Shown here in pieces: positions 9,527 through 17,467 of a stretch of DNA of 55,572 nt. Location: assembly GCF_900113925.1 (NCBI RefSeq), contig NZ_FORD01000022.1, positions 1 to 55,572 on the forward strand, given 5' to 3'. Each line of letters opens with the position of its first letter. The stretch's first letter is position 1. A program made the position numbers and the translations under genes. The notes under the pieces are model-generated. The model made no database searches and had not been told where the DNA came from. It saw nothing but the letters and a program-made list of their open reading frames with translations. This DNA comes from Nitrosomonas sp. Nm34. Lineage in GTDB: Bacteria > Pseudomonadota > Gammaproteobacteria > Burkholderiales > Nitrosomonadaceae.

Positions 9527-10219
9527 GTGATAGCGCAGGTAGATCACACTACAGAGTCGCATCCATCGGAAGATTTATTGGCAAAGACAGAAGGTCAGTA
9601 TTCGACTATCCTGGCTGATCCGCCTTGGCAGTTTCAGAATCGTACCGGCAAAATGGCACCAGAGCACAGACGGTTACTCAGATATTCTACCATGGAATTG
9701 AAAGAAATAATGGAACTTCCTGTTTTCCAGCTTGCAGCTGCCAAATCACATCTTTATCTTTGGGTGCCGAATACTCTGCTGCAGGAAGGCCTTAAGGTAA
9801 TGGAAGCATGGGGGTTTACCTATAAATCAAACCTGGTTTGGTATAAGATTCGCAAAGATGGCGGCCCAGATGGACGAGGGGTGGGTTTCTATTTTCGCAA
9901 TGTTACAGAACTGGTTTTATTCGGTGTACGTGGCAATCTGCGGACCCTTTCTCCAGGGCGCACGCAGGTCAATCTTTTTTTAAGCCGGAAACGGGAACAT
10001 TCTCGCAAACCTGATGAAATCTACGATTTGATCGAATCCTGCTCGCCTGGCCCTTATCTTGAGTTATTCGCACGCTTTCGTCGTCATGGCTGGCTTCAGT
10101 GGGGTAACGAAGATGTAGAAGATAACACGCACTATGGAGTGGCTCGTCGCAAAGGCCATATTGATACGCAACAGCGATTGTCAAAAATAGCAAACGGTTA
10201 CAAGGGTAAGGACGAGTAG
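9527..10219 (+). CDS. MT-A70 family adenine N6-methyltransferase
   Basis: About 230 residues with the MT-A70 (METTL3/Ime4-like) catalytic motif DPPW at residues 31-34, inside STILADPPWQF. It is followed by the family's YLWVPN, WGFTYKSNLVWYK and RNVTELVLFGVRG elements and the SRKREHSRKPDEIYDLIE segment. Bacterial members methylate adenine, mostly in DNA, and are often found in phages or mobile DNA. I place the start at GTG 9527 because AAAGGGA (9511-9517) is well spaced from it; an upstream TTG at 9497 would add ten residues. There is no restriction enzyme next to it. The downstream neighbours are pseudogenes. Confidence 0.85.
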   Translation: MIAQVDHTTESHPSEDLLAKTEGQYSTILADPPWQFQNRTGKMAPEHRRLLRYSTMELKEIMELPVFQLAAAKSHLYLWVPNTLLQEGLKVMEAWGFTYKSNLVWYKIRKDGGPDGRGVGFYFRNVTELVLFGVRGNLRTLSPGRTQVNLFLSRKREHSRKPDEIYDLIESCSPGPYLELFARFRRHGWLQWGNEDVEDNTHYGVARRKGHIDTQQRLSKIANGYKGKDE

Positions 10220-10231
10220 ACTCCCTTTAGG

Positions 10232-10640
10232 GTGATTTTGTATATCCGGCGCTTGTCTCGTGTGCGGTGGCACTATATTTTGTGGTCAGTTGCAGCGTCA
10301 TTACCTCTGATTGCGGATTCATTGATGAGTTATTCCGGTGCAGCAGAGGAAATATCATTTTCATCGATTGCTCCTTATGCGCTGCATATTCTTCTGGCAG
10401 GAATATGGTTTGGTGCGCTGCCAGCTTTTCTATTCATTATATATGACAGTCTTCGGGCTTTACTCTCAATTAAATGCAGCATCTCTGAAGACATCTTCTG
10501 CGACTGCTTTGCCTGTGATGCTGCTGATAATAGCAACGGGTTTAATAGTGGCAGACTGTATGGTGACAACTTATTAGCACGCATTGGTTGCTAGTTCCTA
10601 TGGTTGGCTGTTGAATTTCAAGCTGACCGTATTAGCCTGA
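10232..10640 (+). pseudogene. copD-like copper resistance membrane protein, frameshifted and truncated
   Basis: A first frame from 10232 reads into ALHILLAGIWFGALPAFLFI, the His/Trp segment typical of CopD-family inner-membrane proteins. Near 10470 the match passes to another frame (LKTSSATALPVMLLIIATGL), which meets a TAG at 10575-10577. It then continues in the same frame as ASSYGWLLNFKLTVLA, as in the CopD YGxLLxxK segment, to a TGA at 10638. One frameshift and one nonsense codon make it a pseudogene, and it covers only part of the family's usual length. CopD works with CopC in copper handling; no copC is nearby. Confidence 0.65.
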
Positions 10641-10710
10641 ATATTGCATGAAAGGAAGTGGCACTTCCATGATAGTTTTTTATAATTCAGTTACCTATAC
10701 TGAATAAAGA

Positions 10711-12039
10711 AAAGGGATTACCAGTAACAAAGTGTACCCAGGAATCGTTTAATTTTCCAGATGTAAAAAAGCGTACTGTTGAAGTGAATTTCGAGGGTGG
10801 AGATATCACTTCAGATGGTAGCGTCATGTTATTGCGGCAGGTGGATAAGCACATTGGGCTGAGCAAAGCGGTTGCTCAGGCGCTGGAAGATAATCGTCGG
10901 CAGGCAAGTTGTAAGCATGGTAGTTTGACGCTATTGCGCCAACGAGTTTATGCATTGGCATGTGGCTATGAAGACCTCAATGATCATCAGCAATTATGCT
11001 ATGATTTAGCGATTCAATCAGCGGTTGAACGCGAAGAGGTGTTGGCGAGCAGTTCCACCTTGTGCCGCTGGGAGAATCAGGCGAATCGACAAATCCTGGC
11101 ATGTTCATCAAGTGATGATAGATCGGTTTATGGCTTCCTTCGAGCAACCACCCAAAGAACTGATTCTGGATTTTGATGCCACCGATGATGCGGTCCATGG
11201 CAAACAGGAGGGCTACTTTTTTCATGGCATGCAGATCATTACTGCTTTTTGCCGCTGTATGTATTTTGTGAAGATCAACTGCTGGTGAGTTACCTGCGGC
11301 CAGGCAATATTGATGGGGCAAAATATGCCTGGGCTATTCTTCTGTCATTGCTGGTAAAACGGTTCAGGCAAAGCTGGCCTGCAGTTCGTATCATTTTTCG
11401 AGGTGACAGTGGCTTTTGCCGCCGCAGAACTGGCATGGTGTGAGCGGCATGAGGTGGGTTATATCGTGGGTATCGCCCAAAACAAGCGACTGAATGAGAT
11501 CACTGCGCAATGGCAGCAAGCAGCAGAGAAGCAATATGCCATATCAGGTGAGAAAGTACGCTGGTTTGGTGAATTTCACTATGCTGCCAGGAGCTGGCAG
11601 CAAGCAGCTATGGCGCATCATCGTTAAAATCGAGCATACTGAGAAAGGCACTCATCCACGTTACGTGGTCACCAATCTGACCGGTAAACTGCAGCTTTTC
11701 TACGATAAGCTTTTATTCTCCACGCGGTTAAATGGAAAATCGCATCAAAGAACAACCGCTTGATCTGTTTGCTGACCGCACCAGTTGCCATCGCTGATGG
11801 TCAAATCAATTTCGTCTGCTGCTGTCCTCGCTGGCTTACATCCTACTGGAACCATACGGCGCCTTGCCTGCAAGCCACAGAACTGGCTCAAGCCTATGTG
11901 AGCACACTACGCGCCTCAAACTAATCAAAATCCGTGCTGTCATCCTAGTAATACTCGCCGTATTCGCTTTTTACTTGCAAGCAGCTGTCCCTGCCAGAAA
12001 CTGTTCTTGCAAGTTGCAGCTCGACTGACTTCTGGGTAA
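10711..12039 (+). mobile_element. IS1380-family transposase remnant with at least five frameshifts
   Basis: The conceptual product runs through several frames. An N-terminal part has GGDITSDGSVMLLRQVD, LRQRVYALACGYEDLNDH and SSTLCRWENQANR. A catalytic part has ELILDFDATDDAVHGKQEGY and FRGDSGF. The C-terminus reads LDLFADRTSCHRW and LLLSSLAYILLEP up to a TAA at 12037. This order is that of IS1380 transposases. Frame changes are needed near 11090, 11235, 11413, 11612 and 11735, so it is long dead. I could not fix the terminal inverted repeats. Confidence 0.8.
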
Positions 12040-12502
12040 TTCATTTCCAGGATTCAGGGTTATGTTACTGCCGTTTACTGCATAAAATAGCTATGTGGTG
12101 GATGCGCTATGCCTACTATTAACTGAAGAAGTTGCCATTTTTTGGCCATAACTCCACCAGAAAACATAAAAAAGCATAATGCTTAACAACAAATTCTGAC
12201 TAGAAATACGATTCATCTAATCTAAATTAAAAATGAATTTCTGGCAAATTCGCTCTTATTTTGAATGCTCGTGCAATATCCGGGCTAGTACGTGCTAGCA
12301 CGTATTTCTTTAATCAAAGTATTGCCATAATCTATTGCAATATTAGAGTTAAATAAAAAAACATTTATTTTTTCCTATACTGCATGGTCCTGGTGCACAT
12401 GATTAAAGTTGCAAACCAGCCAGGGATGCATGAAGGATGCATAGCGCAAGGGTTTGACTCATTCGCTATGTACTGGTTATCTTCAATGATGGAGGACAAA
12501 AC
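12040..12502. other. 463-bp gap with a 14-bp palindrome
   Basis: AT-rich sequence after the dead IS. No protein is supported. The perfect palindrome ACGTGCTAGCACGT at 12290-12303 stands out against the AT-rich background and lies about 200 bp upstream of the DUF2934 gene. It may be an operator. TGGAGGAC at 12490-12497 is the Shine-Dalgarno region of that gene. Confidence 0.4.
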
Positions 12503-12859
12503 ATGGCTAAACAGACACGCACTTCCGTTAAACAAAACAGCGATCCCAACATTACAGGGCAAGGAAGTTACAGTCCAGAGCAGCGCGAGGCGATGATTCG
12601 CGAGGCTGCCTACTACCAGTATGCGAAGCGTGGATACGCTTCGGGGTATGAGCTTGAGAACTGGCTTGCCGCTGAAGCAGAATTTGAGCGCAGAATGCCA
12701 GAGTCTGAGAAATCGCTACCGAATATAGAGTTGCAGGAAAGCGGCACTCATGGGCGAGCGAAGGATGATAAATTGAAGCGGATGGTCAAACAGCATCCAC
12801 ATAAAGCTATTCCGCAAGTCGAGAGTATCGAGCCGGAAGAGGCACCTGCCAAGGAATGA
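12503..12859 (+). CDS. DUF2934 domain protein
   Basis: 118 residues, strongly hydrophilic. The region REAMIREAAYYQYAKRGYASG followed by YELENWLAAEAEFE fits the DUF2934 pattern (an R-x-x-A-Y-x-x-W/Y core, then a G-x-x-x-E-x-W-x-x-A-E helix). The rest is low complexity, with charged and Pro-rich tails. The function of the family is unknown. The start is supported by TGGAGGAC six to twelve bases upstream. It stands alone; a strong stem-loop lies about 100 bp after its stop. Confidence 0.7.
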   Translation: MAKQTRTSVKQNSDPNITGQGSYSPEQREAMIREAAYYQYAKRGYASGYELENWLAAEAEFERRMPESEKSLPNIELQESGTHGRAKDDKLKRMVKQHPHKAIPQVESIEPEEAPAKE

Positions 12860-12959
12860 CACCGAAGTAGCAGCGCGGCGTGAGTGTTTGGTGCTATGAA
12901 ATTAACATAGCAGATGGAAATAATTTTGCTGTATATTTTCCACTTAGAATTTGCTGCTA

Positions 12960-12986
12960 TTTGCTCATCAGATGCTGATGAGCAAA
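12960..12986 (+). terminator. 12-bp perfect stem-loop after the DUF2934 gene
   Basis: TTTGCTCATCAG and CTGATGAGCAAA pair perfectly around ATG. The following bases (AGGTTTATTGTCATTATTTTT) are T-rich but not an immediate U-tract, so it is a plausible though not classical intrinsic terminator. Confidence 0.45.
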
Positions 12987-13233
12987 AGGTTTATTGTCAT
13001 TATTTTTGATCAATTCCTGTCAAACGGCATAGTACATAATGATACTCTAGAAGGGATTTATCAATCTCTCTTCTAGTTCTCAGCTAACCATCTGCGGTCA
13101 ATTCACGAATTGGGTGGCACAGTTTTTCGCAGTGGCTTTTCTCCCGTAGTGTTCTCAATCAACCGCTCCACAAAAGAGTGCGGCTGAACTTAAAGATGCT
13201 ATTGATGAACCAGCTTCCGGCCTCAATGCGACC

Positions 13234-13262
13234 AATATAGTCTAGCCAGTTAAGAATGATTC
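13234..13262 (-). repeat. Solo IS630 end
   Basis: Read on the minus strand this is TGAATCATTCTTAACTGG, then CTAGACTATATTGG, which matches the IS630 end at 271-301 with one difference. On the side where the IS body should be (higher coordinates), a 100-bp palindromic element follows after about ten bases instead. No transposase sequence remains. Confidence 0.6.
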
Positions 13263-13270
13263 AAAAAGAA

Positions 13271-13364
13271 TTCTCATCTAAACCAAACATGACGCGACGG
13301 CAAGCTGTAGACAATTTCAATAATACGGCAAGAAGAGCCGACAAAGTCATGTTTGATTTAGCTG
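13271..13364 (-). repeat. 100-bp palindromic element, diverged copy
   Basis: In reverse orientation: AACCAAACATGACGCGACGG at the left, CAATAATACGGCAAGAAGAG followed by CCGACAAAGTCATGTTTGAT at the right. The inner core is well conserved but both ends are eroded. It sits between the solo IS630 end and an unrelated 80-bp inverted repeat. Confidence 0.65.
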
Positions 13365-13365
13365 G

Positions 13366-13445
13366 TAGGATGCAATAAATGTAACGCATTGCACCAGATG
13401 GTAAGGTACACATACGGCGCAATGCCCGATGGTTATTGCACCCTA
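13366..13445. repeat. 80-bp imperfect inverted repeat (TAGG-TGCAATAA type)
   Basis: The left arm reads TAGGATGCAATAA, then GCATTGCACC. The right arm, read on the other strand, gives TAGGGTGCAATAACC, then GGGCATTGCGCC. Arms of about 30 bp with a few mismatches flank a 20-bp centre. Similar GCAATAA/GCATTGCGCC palindromes are common intergenic repeats in proteobacteria. It directly abuts the preceding 100-bp element. Confidence 0.6.
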
Positions 13446-13747
13446 GTGTACCCGGCATGGGCTAAAACTTGTTATCTGAAAAGAGATAACCGGAGGTAGT
13501 AACGACAACCGTAGCAAAACGCAAGGGGAAAACTGAGCTTGCGTAGCATTTGATGTTTTTTTTGCCAACTGCTACCAGAGCGCATGGAGATCTTGTCTTG
13601 CGAACTTTGAGTAACTCAGCGATTCCTGCTTTTTCGGGTATATTCTTATCGGAGTGAGCAGGGTGTGATTGGTAGTCTTGGCTGGGAAAATGCCAAAAAT
13701 TAGCTTGTCTTAGAGACATTATCCTCAGCTTATGCCATCATTATTTT

Positions 13748-14611
13748 ATGACAAAACTGATACAAACACTAGGGATTGCTTCTTGCCTAGGCGGACCGAT
13801 GCGTACTTGCGGTAACGCAGCAGAACTGCTGCGGGACGAGTTTGCTAAACTGCCAGTAACGCAAACCGGCTTGCAACTGCAATGGCATATGCTGTATCCC
13901 GAAAAGACAGGCACAAAAGAGGTCAGATTAGCCCATCTCTACCAAAAAGCGAGTCAGTTTACCCGCTACTGGACTGAAAACCACCACCCTTTTCTGGTAA
14001 TCGGTGGGGACCATTCTTGTGCACTAGGTACCTGGTCAGGCGTACTGCAGGGATTGCCGCACAGCAGCGAATTTGGCTTAATCTGGCTTGATGCACACAT
14101 GGATGCGCACACTTTTGCCACTACACCTTCTGGTAATATACACGGTATGCCTGTTGCCGCGCTGCTAGGCAAAGCGGATAAACGGCTGGGCGCAATTTAT
14201 CCAGCCTGCTGCTTTATTCAGGCAGAAAATCTGCTGATGATCGGTATTCGTAGTTATGAAGCGGGGGAATACGCTTTATTAAAACAGGCAAATGTCAAGA
14301 TTGTATTTGCCGATCAAATCAGCGATTTTTCACAGACGCTACTTACGGCTACCGAGCAATTAAGCAGAACCTGCAAAACGATAGGTATCAGCCTCGATTT
14401 GGATTTAATCGATCCTGAAGATGCACCTGGCGTAGAGACGCCGGTATCGGGTGGAATTAAAGCTGCTGCACTGCTGGAAGCGCTTGCCTTGGTGAAGCAT
14501 CATGCCAAGTTTTTTGGTCTGGAAATCAGTGAATTCAATCCGAAAAGTGATCACCATGCTAAAACGCTGCTTCTGATGAAATCAATTGTGGAAACGTTTT
14601 ATGCAAATTAA
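13748..14611 (+). CDS. rocF: Arginase
   Basis: Hydrolyses arginine to ornithine and urea with a binuclear Mn site. The 287-residue ureohydrolase fold is complete: GGDHS with His89, LIWLDAHMDAH with Asp115, His117 and Asp119, and SLDLDLIDPEDAPG with the last metal Asp pair near 218-220. The substrate loop NIHGMP follows SGN as in arginases rather than agmatinases. The C-terminal ISEFNP matches the family. The Shine-Dalgarno region is weak. It converges with ornithine cyclodeaminase (stop to stop 114 bp), so the two steps from arginine to proline are encoded side by side but on opposite strands. Urea made here could feed urease and ammonia oxidation, if those are present elsewhere. Confidence 0.9.
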   Translation: MTKLIQTLGIASCLGGPMRTCGNAAELLRDEFAKLPVTQTGLQLQWHMLYPEKTGTKEVRLAHLYQKASQFTRYWTENHHPFLVIGGDHSCALGTWSGVLQGLPHSSEFGLIWLDAHMDAHTFATTPSGNIHGMPVAALLGKADKRLGAIYPACCFIQAENLLMIGIRSYEAGEYALLKQANVKIVFADQISDFSQTLLTATEQLSRTCKTIGISLDLDLIDPEDAPGVETPVSGGIKAAALLEALALVKHHAKFFGLEISEFNPKSDHHAKTLLLMKSIVETFYAN

Positions 14612-14644
14612 TCATCGGCTTATTTATTGTCAGGAAGAGGTTTT

Positions 14645-14749
14645 ATTCCATCTCTAAATTAAAATTGACTTTGTCGGCTTCGCCTTGCTGCATTATCTTT
14701 ATATTGTCTACGGCTCGCCGTCGCGTCATGTTTGATTTGGAAATGGAAT
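14645..14749 (+). repeat. 100-bp palindromic element, overlapping the 3' end of ornithine cyclodeaminase
   Basis: ATTCCATCTCTAAATTAAAA at the left and GTTTGATTTGGAAATGGAAT at the right, with the core GACTTTGTCGGCTTCGCC. The last 24 bases of the ocd gene (14726-14749, minus strand), including its stop, are the right end of this element. It fills the gap between the two convergent genes. Confidence 0.85.
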
Positions 14750-15751
14750 TAATACACTGAACAAGTCTTTAGGGTCGCCTGGCTCAGGCAGCAACGCGAT
14801 CTCGCTACCTAATTGATGCTCTAAAGCCAATTCATATACTAAACGCAGCGCTGCAAAATCCTCCACCGCAAAGCCAACCGAATCGAACACGGTAATATCA
14901 GTAGCGTTTTCCCTGCCTCGTTTGCGCTTGGTGACGAGCTCCCATAATTCAGCATAAATATCGCTTGCATCACATTGCTGTACTTCACCTTCCTTGAGTG
15001 TTTGCGGAATAAATTCAACCATGATTTTCGCTGCCTTTAGCAGGGCCTGGCTTAATTCGGTTTTACCTGGACAATCGCCGCCCATGGCGTGAATATGGCT
15101 GCCTATTGCGACATCCTGCAATTCGAACAATCTCATCCTCCTAGTTGTTGCCGTTGCAGTAATAATAATATCGGTATTGTGAATGGCCTCCCGTACGTTG
15201 GCACAAGGTATCAATTCAAAAGCATAGGATGCCAGATTATGTGAAAATTTAGCCATCGCCGCTGGATCAATATCGAAGTAGCGTATTTGTTGTAATGGGA
15301 AAAGCCTGTTAAAGGCTATTACCTGAAATTCCGCCTGTGCGCCGGTACCAATAATTGCCAGAGAGCGGGCCTCTTCTCTAGCTAAATACTTTGCTGCCAA
15401 AGCTCCGATTGCTGCCGTGCGCAAAGCGGTCAATAAGGTCATTTCACTCAGTAGCAATGGGTAACCCGTAGCGGCATCGCTTAACTGGCCAATGCCGATC
15501 ACGCTCAATTTACCTTGTGCTGTATTGCCGGGATAGCGATTGACATATTTGATTGCATAGAATTGGTCATTTGCACAAGGCATCAATTCAATAGCCCCTT
15601 GCGCAAAATAAGTCGCATGCCGTACAGATTTATGGAAGGTGTCCCAACGGGCGAAATCGCTTTCCAGAAACATAATCAGTCTAGTAAGGAAGGCTTTCAA
15701 GCCGATAATTTTGATCAGTTTTTGGATATCGTTAATACTCATAACCTTCAT
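14726..15751 (-). CDS. Ornithine cyclodeaminase
   Basis: Converts ornithine to proline and ammonia with bound NAD+. The 341 residues show the OCD/mu-crystallin fold: an N-terminal substrate domain with FYAIKYVNRYPGN, a Rossmann turn (AIIGTGAQAEFQ), AMGGDCPGKTEL and FDSVGFAVEDFAAL, where the Asp is the catalytic acid region. It is closer to true OCDs than the second family member at 31374. The last seven codons (IPFPNQT) and the TGA come from the 100-bp palindromic element, so the native tail was probably replaced. It pairs functionally with the convergent arginase. The ATG at 15751 has no strong Shine-Dalgarno sequence. Confidence 0.85.
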   Translation of the reverse strand: MKVMSINDIQKLIKIIGLKAFLTRLIMFLESDFARWDTFHKSVRHATYFAQGAIELMPCANDQFYAIKYVNRYPGNTAQGKLSVIGIGQLSDAATGYPLLLSEMTLLTALRTAAIGALAAKYLAREEARSLAIIGTGAQAEFQVIAFNRLFPLQQIRYFDIDPAAMAKFSHNLASYAFELIPCANVREAIHNTDIIITATATTRRMRLFELQDVAIGSHIHAMGGDCPGKTELSQALLKAAKIMVEFIPQTLKEGEVQQCDASDIYAELWELVTKRKRGRENATDITVFDSVGFAVEDFAALRLVYELALEHQLGSEIALLPEPGDPKDLFSVLIPFPNQT

Positions 15752-15812
15752 TGTGCGGCTCCCGATAAATCAAATCAGCTTTTCTATCAGTAAAAAGTAT
15801 CAAGCTTAAATA

Positions 15813-15914
15813 ATTCCATTTCCAAATCAAAACCAACTTTGTCGGCTTCACCTTGCGGTATTATTGATATTGTCTACGGCTCGCCTTCGCGTCATGTTTG
15901 ATTTGGAAATGGAA
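15813..15914 (+). repeat. 100-bp palindromic element, best-preserved copy
   Basis: ATTCCATTTCCAAATCAAAA at the left and TTTGATTTGGAAATGGAA at the right give near-perfect inverted ends. The core is GTCGGCTTCACCTTGCGGTA, TTATTGATATTGTC and ACGGCTCGCCTTCGCGTCAT. It lies upstream of ocd. The flanking bases (AAATA and GGGTC) show no obvious target duplication. Confidence 0.9.
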
Positions 15915-16113
15915 GGGTCATTTACCGGAATAGTGAGGCCGTTACGGGGCATCATTGCTGTTCCAGGCAACGAAGGTGGCGTTATTTTTCGTAGCAGGGG
16001 CTGGTCCTGCGGCCATCTAACACTTGCCTCGCACCTGGATCGACTGCTGTATCATGTGAAATGATATGTCAGTCATTAACCAGTATAATCAAAGAAAATC
16101 AGCTAGATTGATA

Positions 16114-16689
16114 TTACTGGTTTAAAGAATGATGTGAATTTCCTATTGATTCACTGTCAGCTTGCATCTTTTTGTCATTAAACAGAATTTTGTTATGGTT
16201 ATTGTGGCTATCGTCAGTCAAACGCATAAATATTCCAAGAGCAGCCAGCAGTATCGCGGCACTAATAATGATAATGGCCGGATAATTGAGATTGCTTGCC
16301 GGTCCAAGTTGACTGTACTTGATAACTAATAATAACCCTTCAAGAACAAGCGCGATACATACAATACTGACAAAACGGGGCACTGTACGTCTGAGCACAA
16401 CTATGAGGTTTTGTTCACCTTCTTTGCACGCATATTCCTTATTAACTACCAGGCCAAGCTCAAAGATTGCTAGTGCGACAATAGCCATGTTGATAGATTT
16501 AATAACGGCTTCTACCAGCCCAATATTGCCTACGAATCCTTGAAAAAGGGCTTCTCCGGTGAGAAAAGTGAGTATTAACGCCACTAGGAAAAAAATAACA
16601 GAGAAAATAGTGGCCATAAATTGCCTGAAAACAGTGATATTGAGTGCCATGGACTGTCTAAAGGCAGTGTGATTGGATGACATTAACAT
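16114..16689 (-). CDS. Small multi-pass membrane protein, unknown function
   Basis: About 191 residues with four hydrophobic segments and a His/Asn-rich C-terminal tail (SHNNHNK, SHHSLNQ). I do not recognise a named family. The start is placed at ATG 16689 because AAGGAGG lies five to eleven bases upstream; the frame is open further upstream without a ribosome site. The N-terminus holds an internal repeat, SNHTAFRQSM followed by LNITVFRQFM. A decayed duplicate of the gene start lies immediately upstream (16856-17036). It is a single gene on the minus strand. Confidence 0.6.
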   Translation of the reverse strand: MLMSSNHTAFRQSMALNITVFRQFMATIFSVIFFLVALILTFLTGEALFQGFVGNIGLVEAVIKSINMAIVALAIFELGLVVNKEYACKEGEQNLIVVLRRTVPRFVSIVCIALVLEGLLLVIKYSQLGPASNLNYPAIIIISAAILLAALGIFMRLTDDSHNNHNKILFNDKKMQADSESIGNSHHSLNQ

Positions 16690-16855
16690 TTGTTCCTCCT
16701 TGCGCCTACAGAAAATATACAATTTTTGTGAGCAGCATGCGCATTGATTTGATTAGACAATGCCTGAACTGTTGATTTATAGCATTTAGCACTAGTTAGT
16801 GCATTGAATAAAGCTCTATCGAATCAATAAAGTAAAAAATAATCAGAAAAATAAA

Positions 16856-17036
16856 TTAGAGCAACTCTTGAATAAAGGTCGTGAGATTGAGTGACATAGA
16901 TATTGGTTTCTCCTTGAGCCCATATTCACACCTTCAATATGCAGTCTTAATGACAAAACGCATATTGATTTGCTTAGACACGGCTCGAACTAGATTAGAT
17001 TCATAAAATACTAAGTCTGGCGTATTGAGTAAAGCT
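16856..17036 (-). pseudogene. Duplicate of the 5' region of the preceding membrane protein gene, cut short
   Basis: The minus strand from about 17036 to 16856 repeats the stretch from about 16816 to 16660: shared pieces include AGTTC..TGTCTAAGCAAATC-like upstream sequence, AAGGAG before the start, and the first codons. The duplicate start at ATG 16897 encodes MSLNLTTFIQELL and then stops at TAA 16856-16858, against MSSNHTAFRQSM in the real gene (second to third Met). It may be the relic of a tandem gene copy, or a short leader peptide. Confidence 0.45.
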
Positions 17037-17467
17037 AGAAAGATCGGTGCCGTAAACTTTATTTGATTGACTGACAGCTTATAGAATTAAATTTTTATAC
17101 TCATTGTCCCATCGGACAGGTGATATTCCTGAGCAGTTGAAAAAGGGTATGATGGTTGGGCAGATAGAATTTACGATGATCGTTCTATCTGGTTGTGCAT
17201 TGGATAAATAGCATGGTTTGCTAGACTAGCAGTCTTTAGTCTACATGCGGTCAAGCTTTCGATAGAATCGACATTCTCGAAGATGAGATTGAAAGGATTA
17301 TTATGCGAAAACATATAACCAACCAATAACCGACAGATATCCTGCTGCGTTGTTATACTTTATACTTGCATAGAAGAAGTATTTATCATTATGTTGTAAC
17401 TTACTATTTGGTTCAATGAATTTTGATCAAACCTGCCCGAATAATAACTACTCAAATAATCTAAATA
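17037..17467. other. 430-bp gap before the AI-2E family gene
   Basis: AT-rich sequence with stop codons in all frames. No RNA gene or clear promoter is seen, and no Shine-Dalgarno sequence precedes the ATG at 17468. Confidence 0.4.

Noticed and set aside
13471..13490. GTTATCT/AGATAAC stem-loop
   Set aside because: Seven base pairs with no T-tail and no gene context; likely chance in AT-rich DNA.
13462..13719. 85-codon minus-strand frame upstream of arginase
   Set aside because: No family features, next to decayed repeats and without a convincing start signal.
15864..16064. 66-codon frame beginning inside the 100-bp element
   Set aside because: Its start lies in the repeat and the rest has no protein character.
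7680..16064. Weak likeness between about 7690-7770 and 15955-16050 (both with TGTTCCAGGCA, GGTGGCGT and CCTCGC)
   Set aside because: Only short shared words with many gaps; I cannot tell it from chance by eye. A pairwise alignment would decide.
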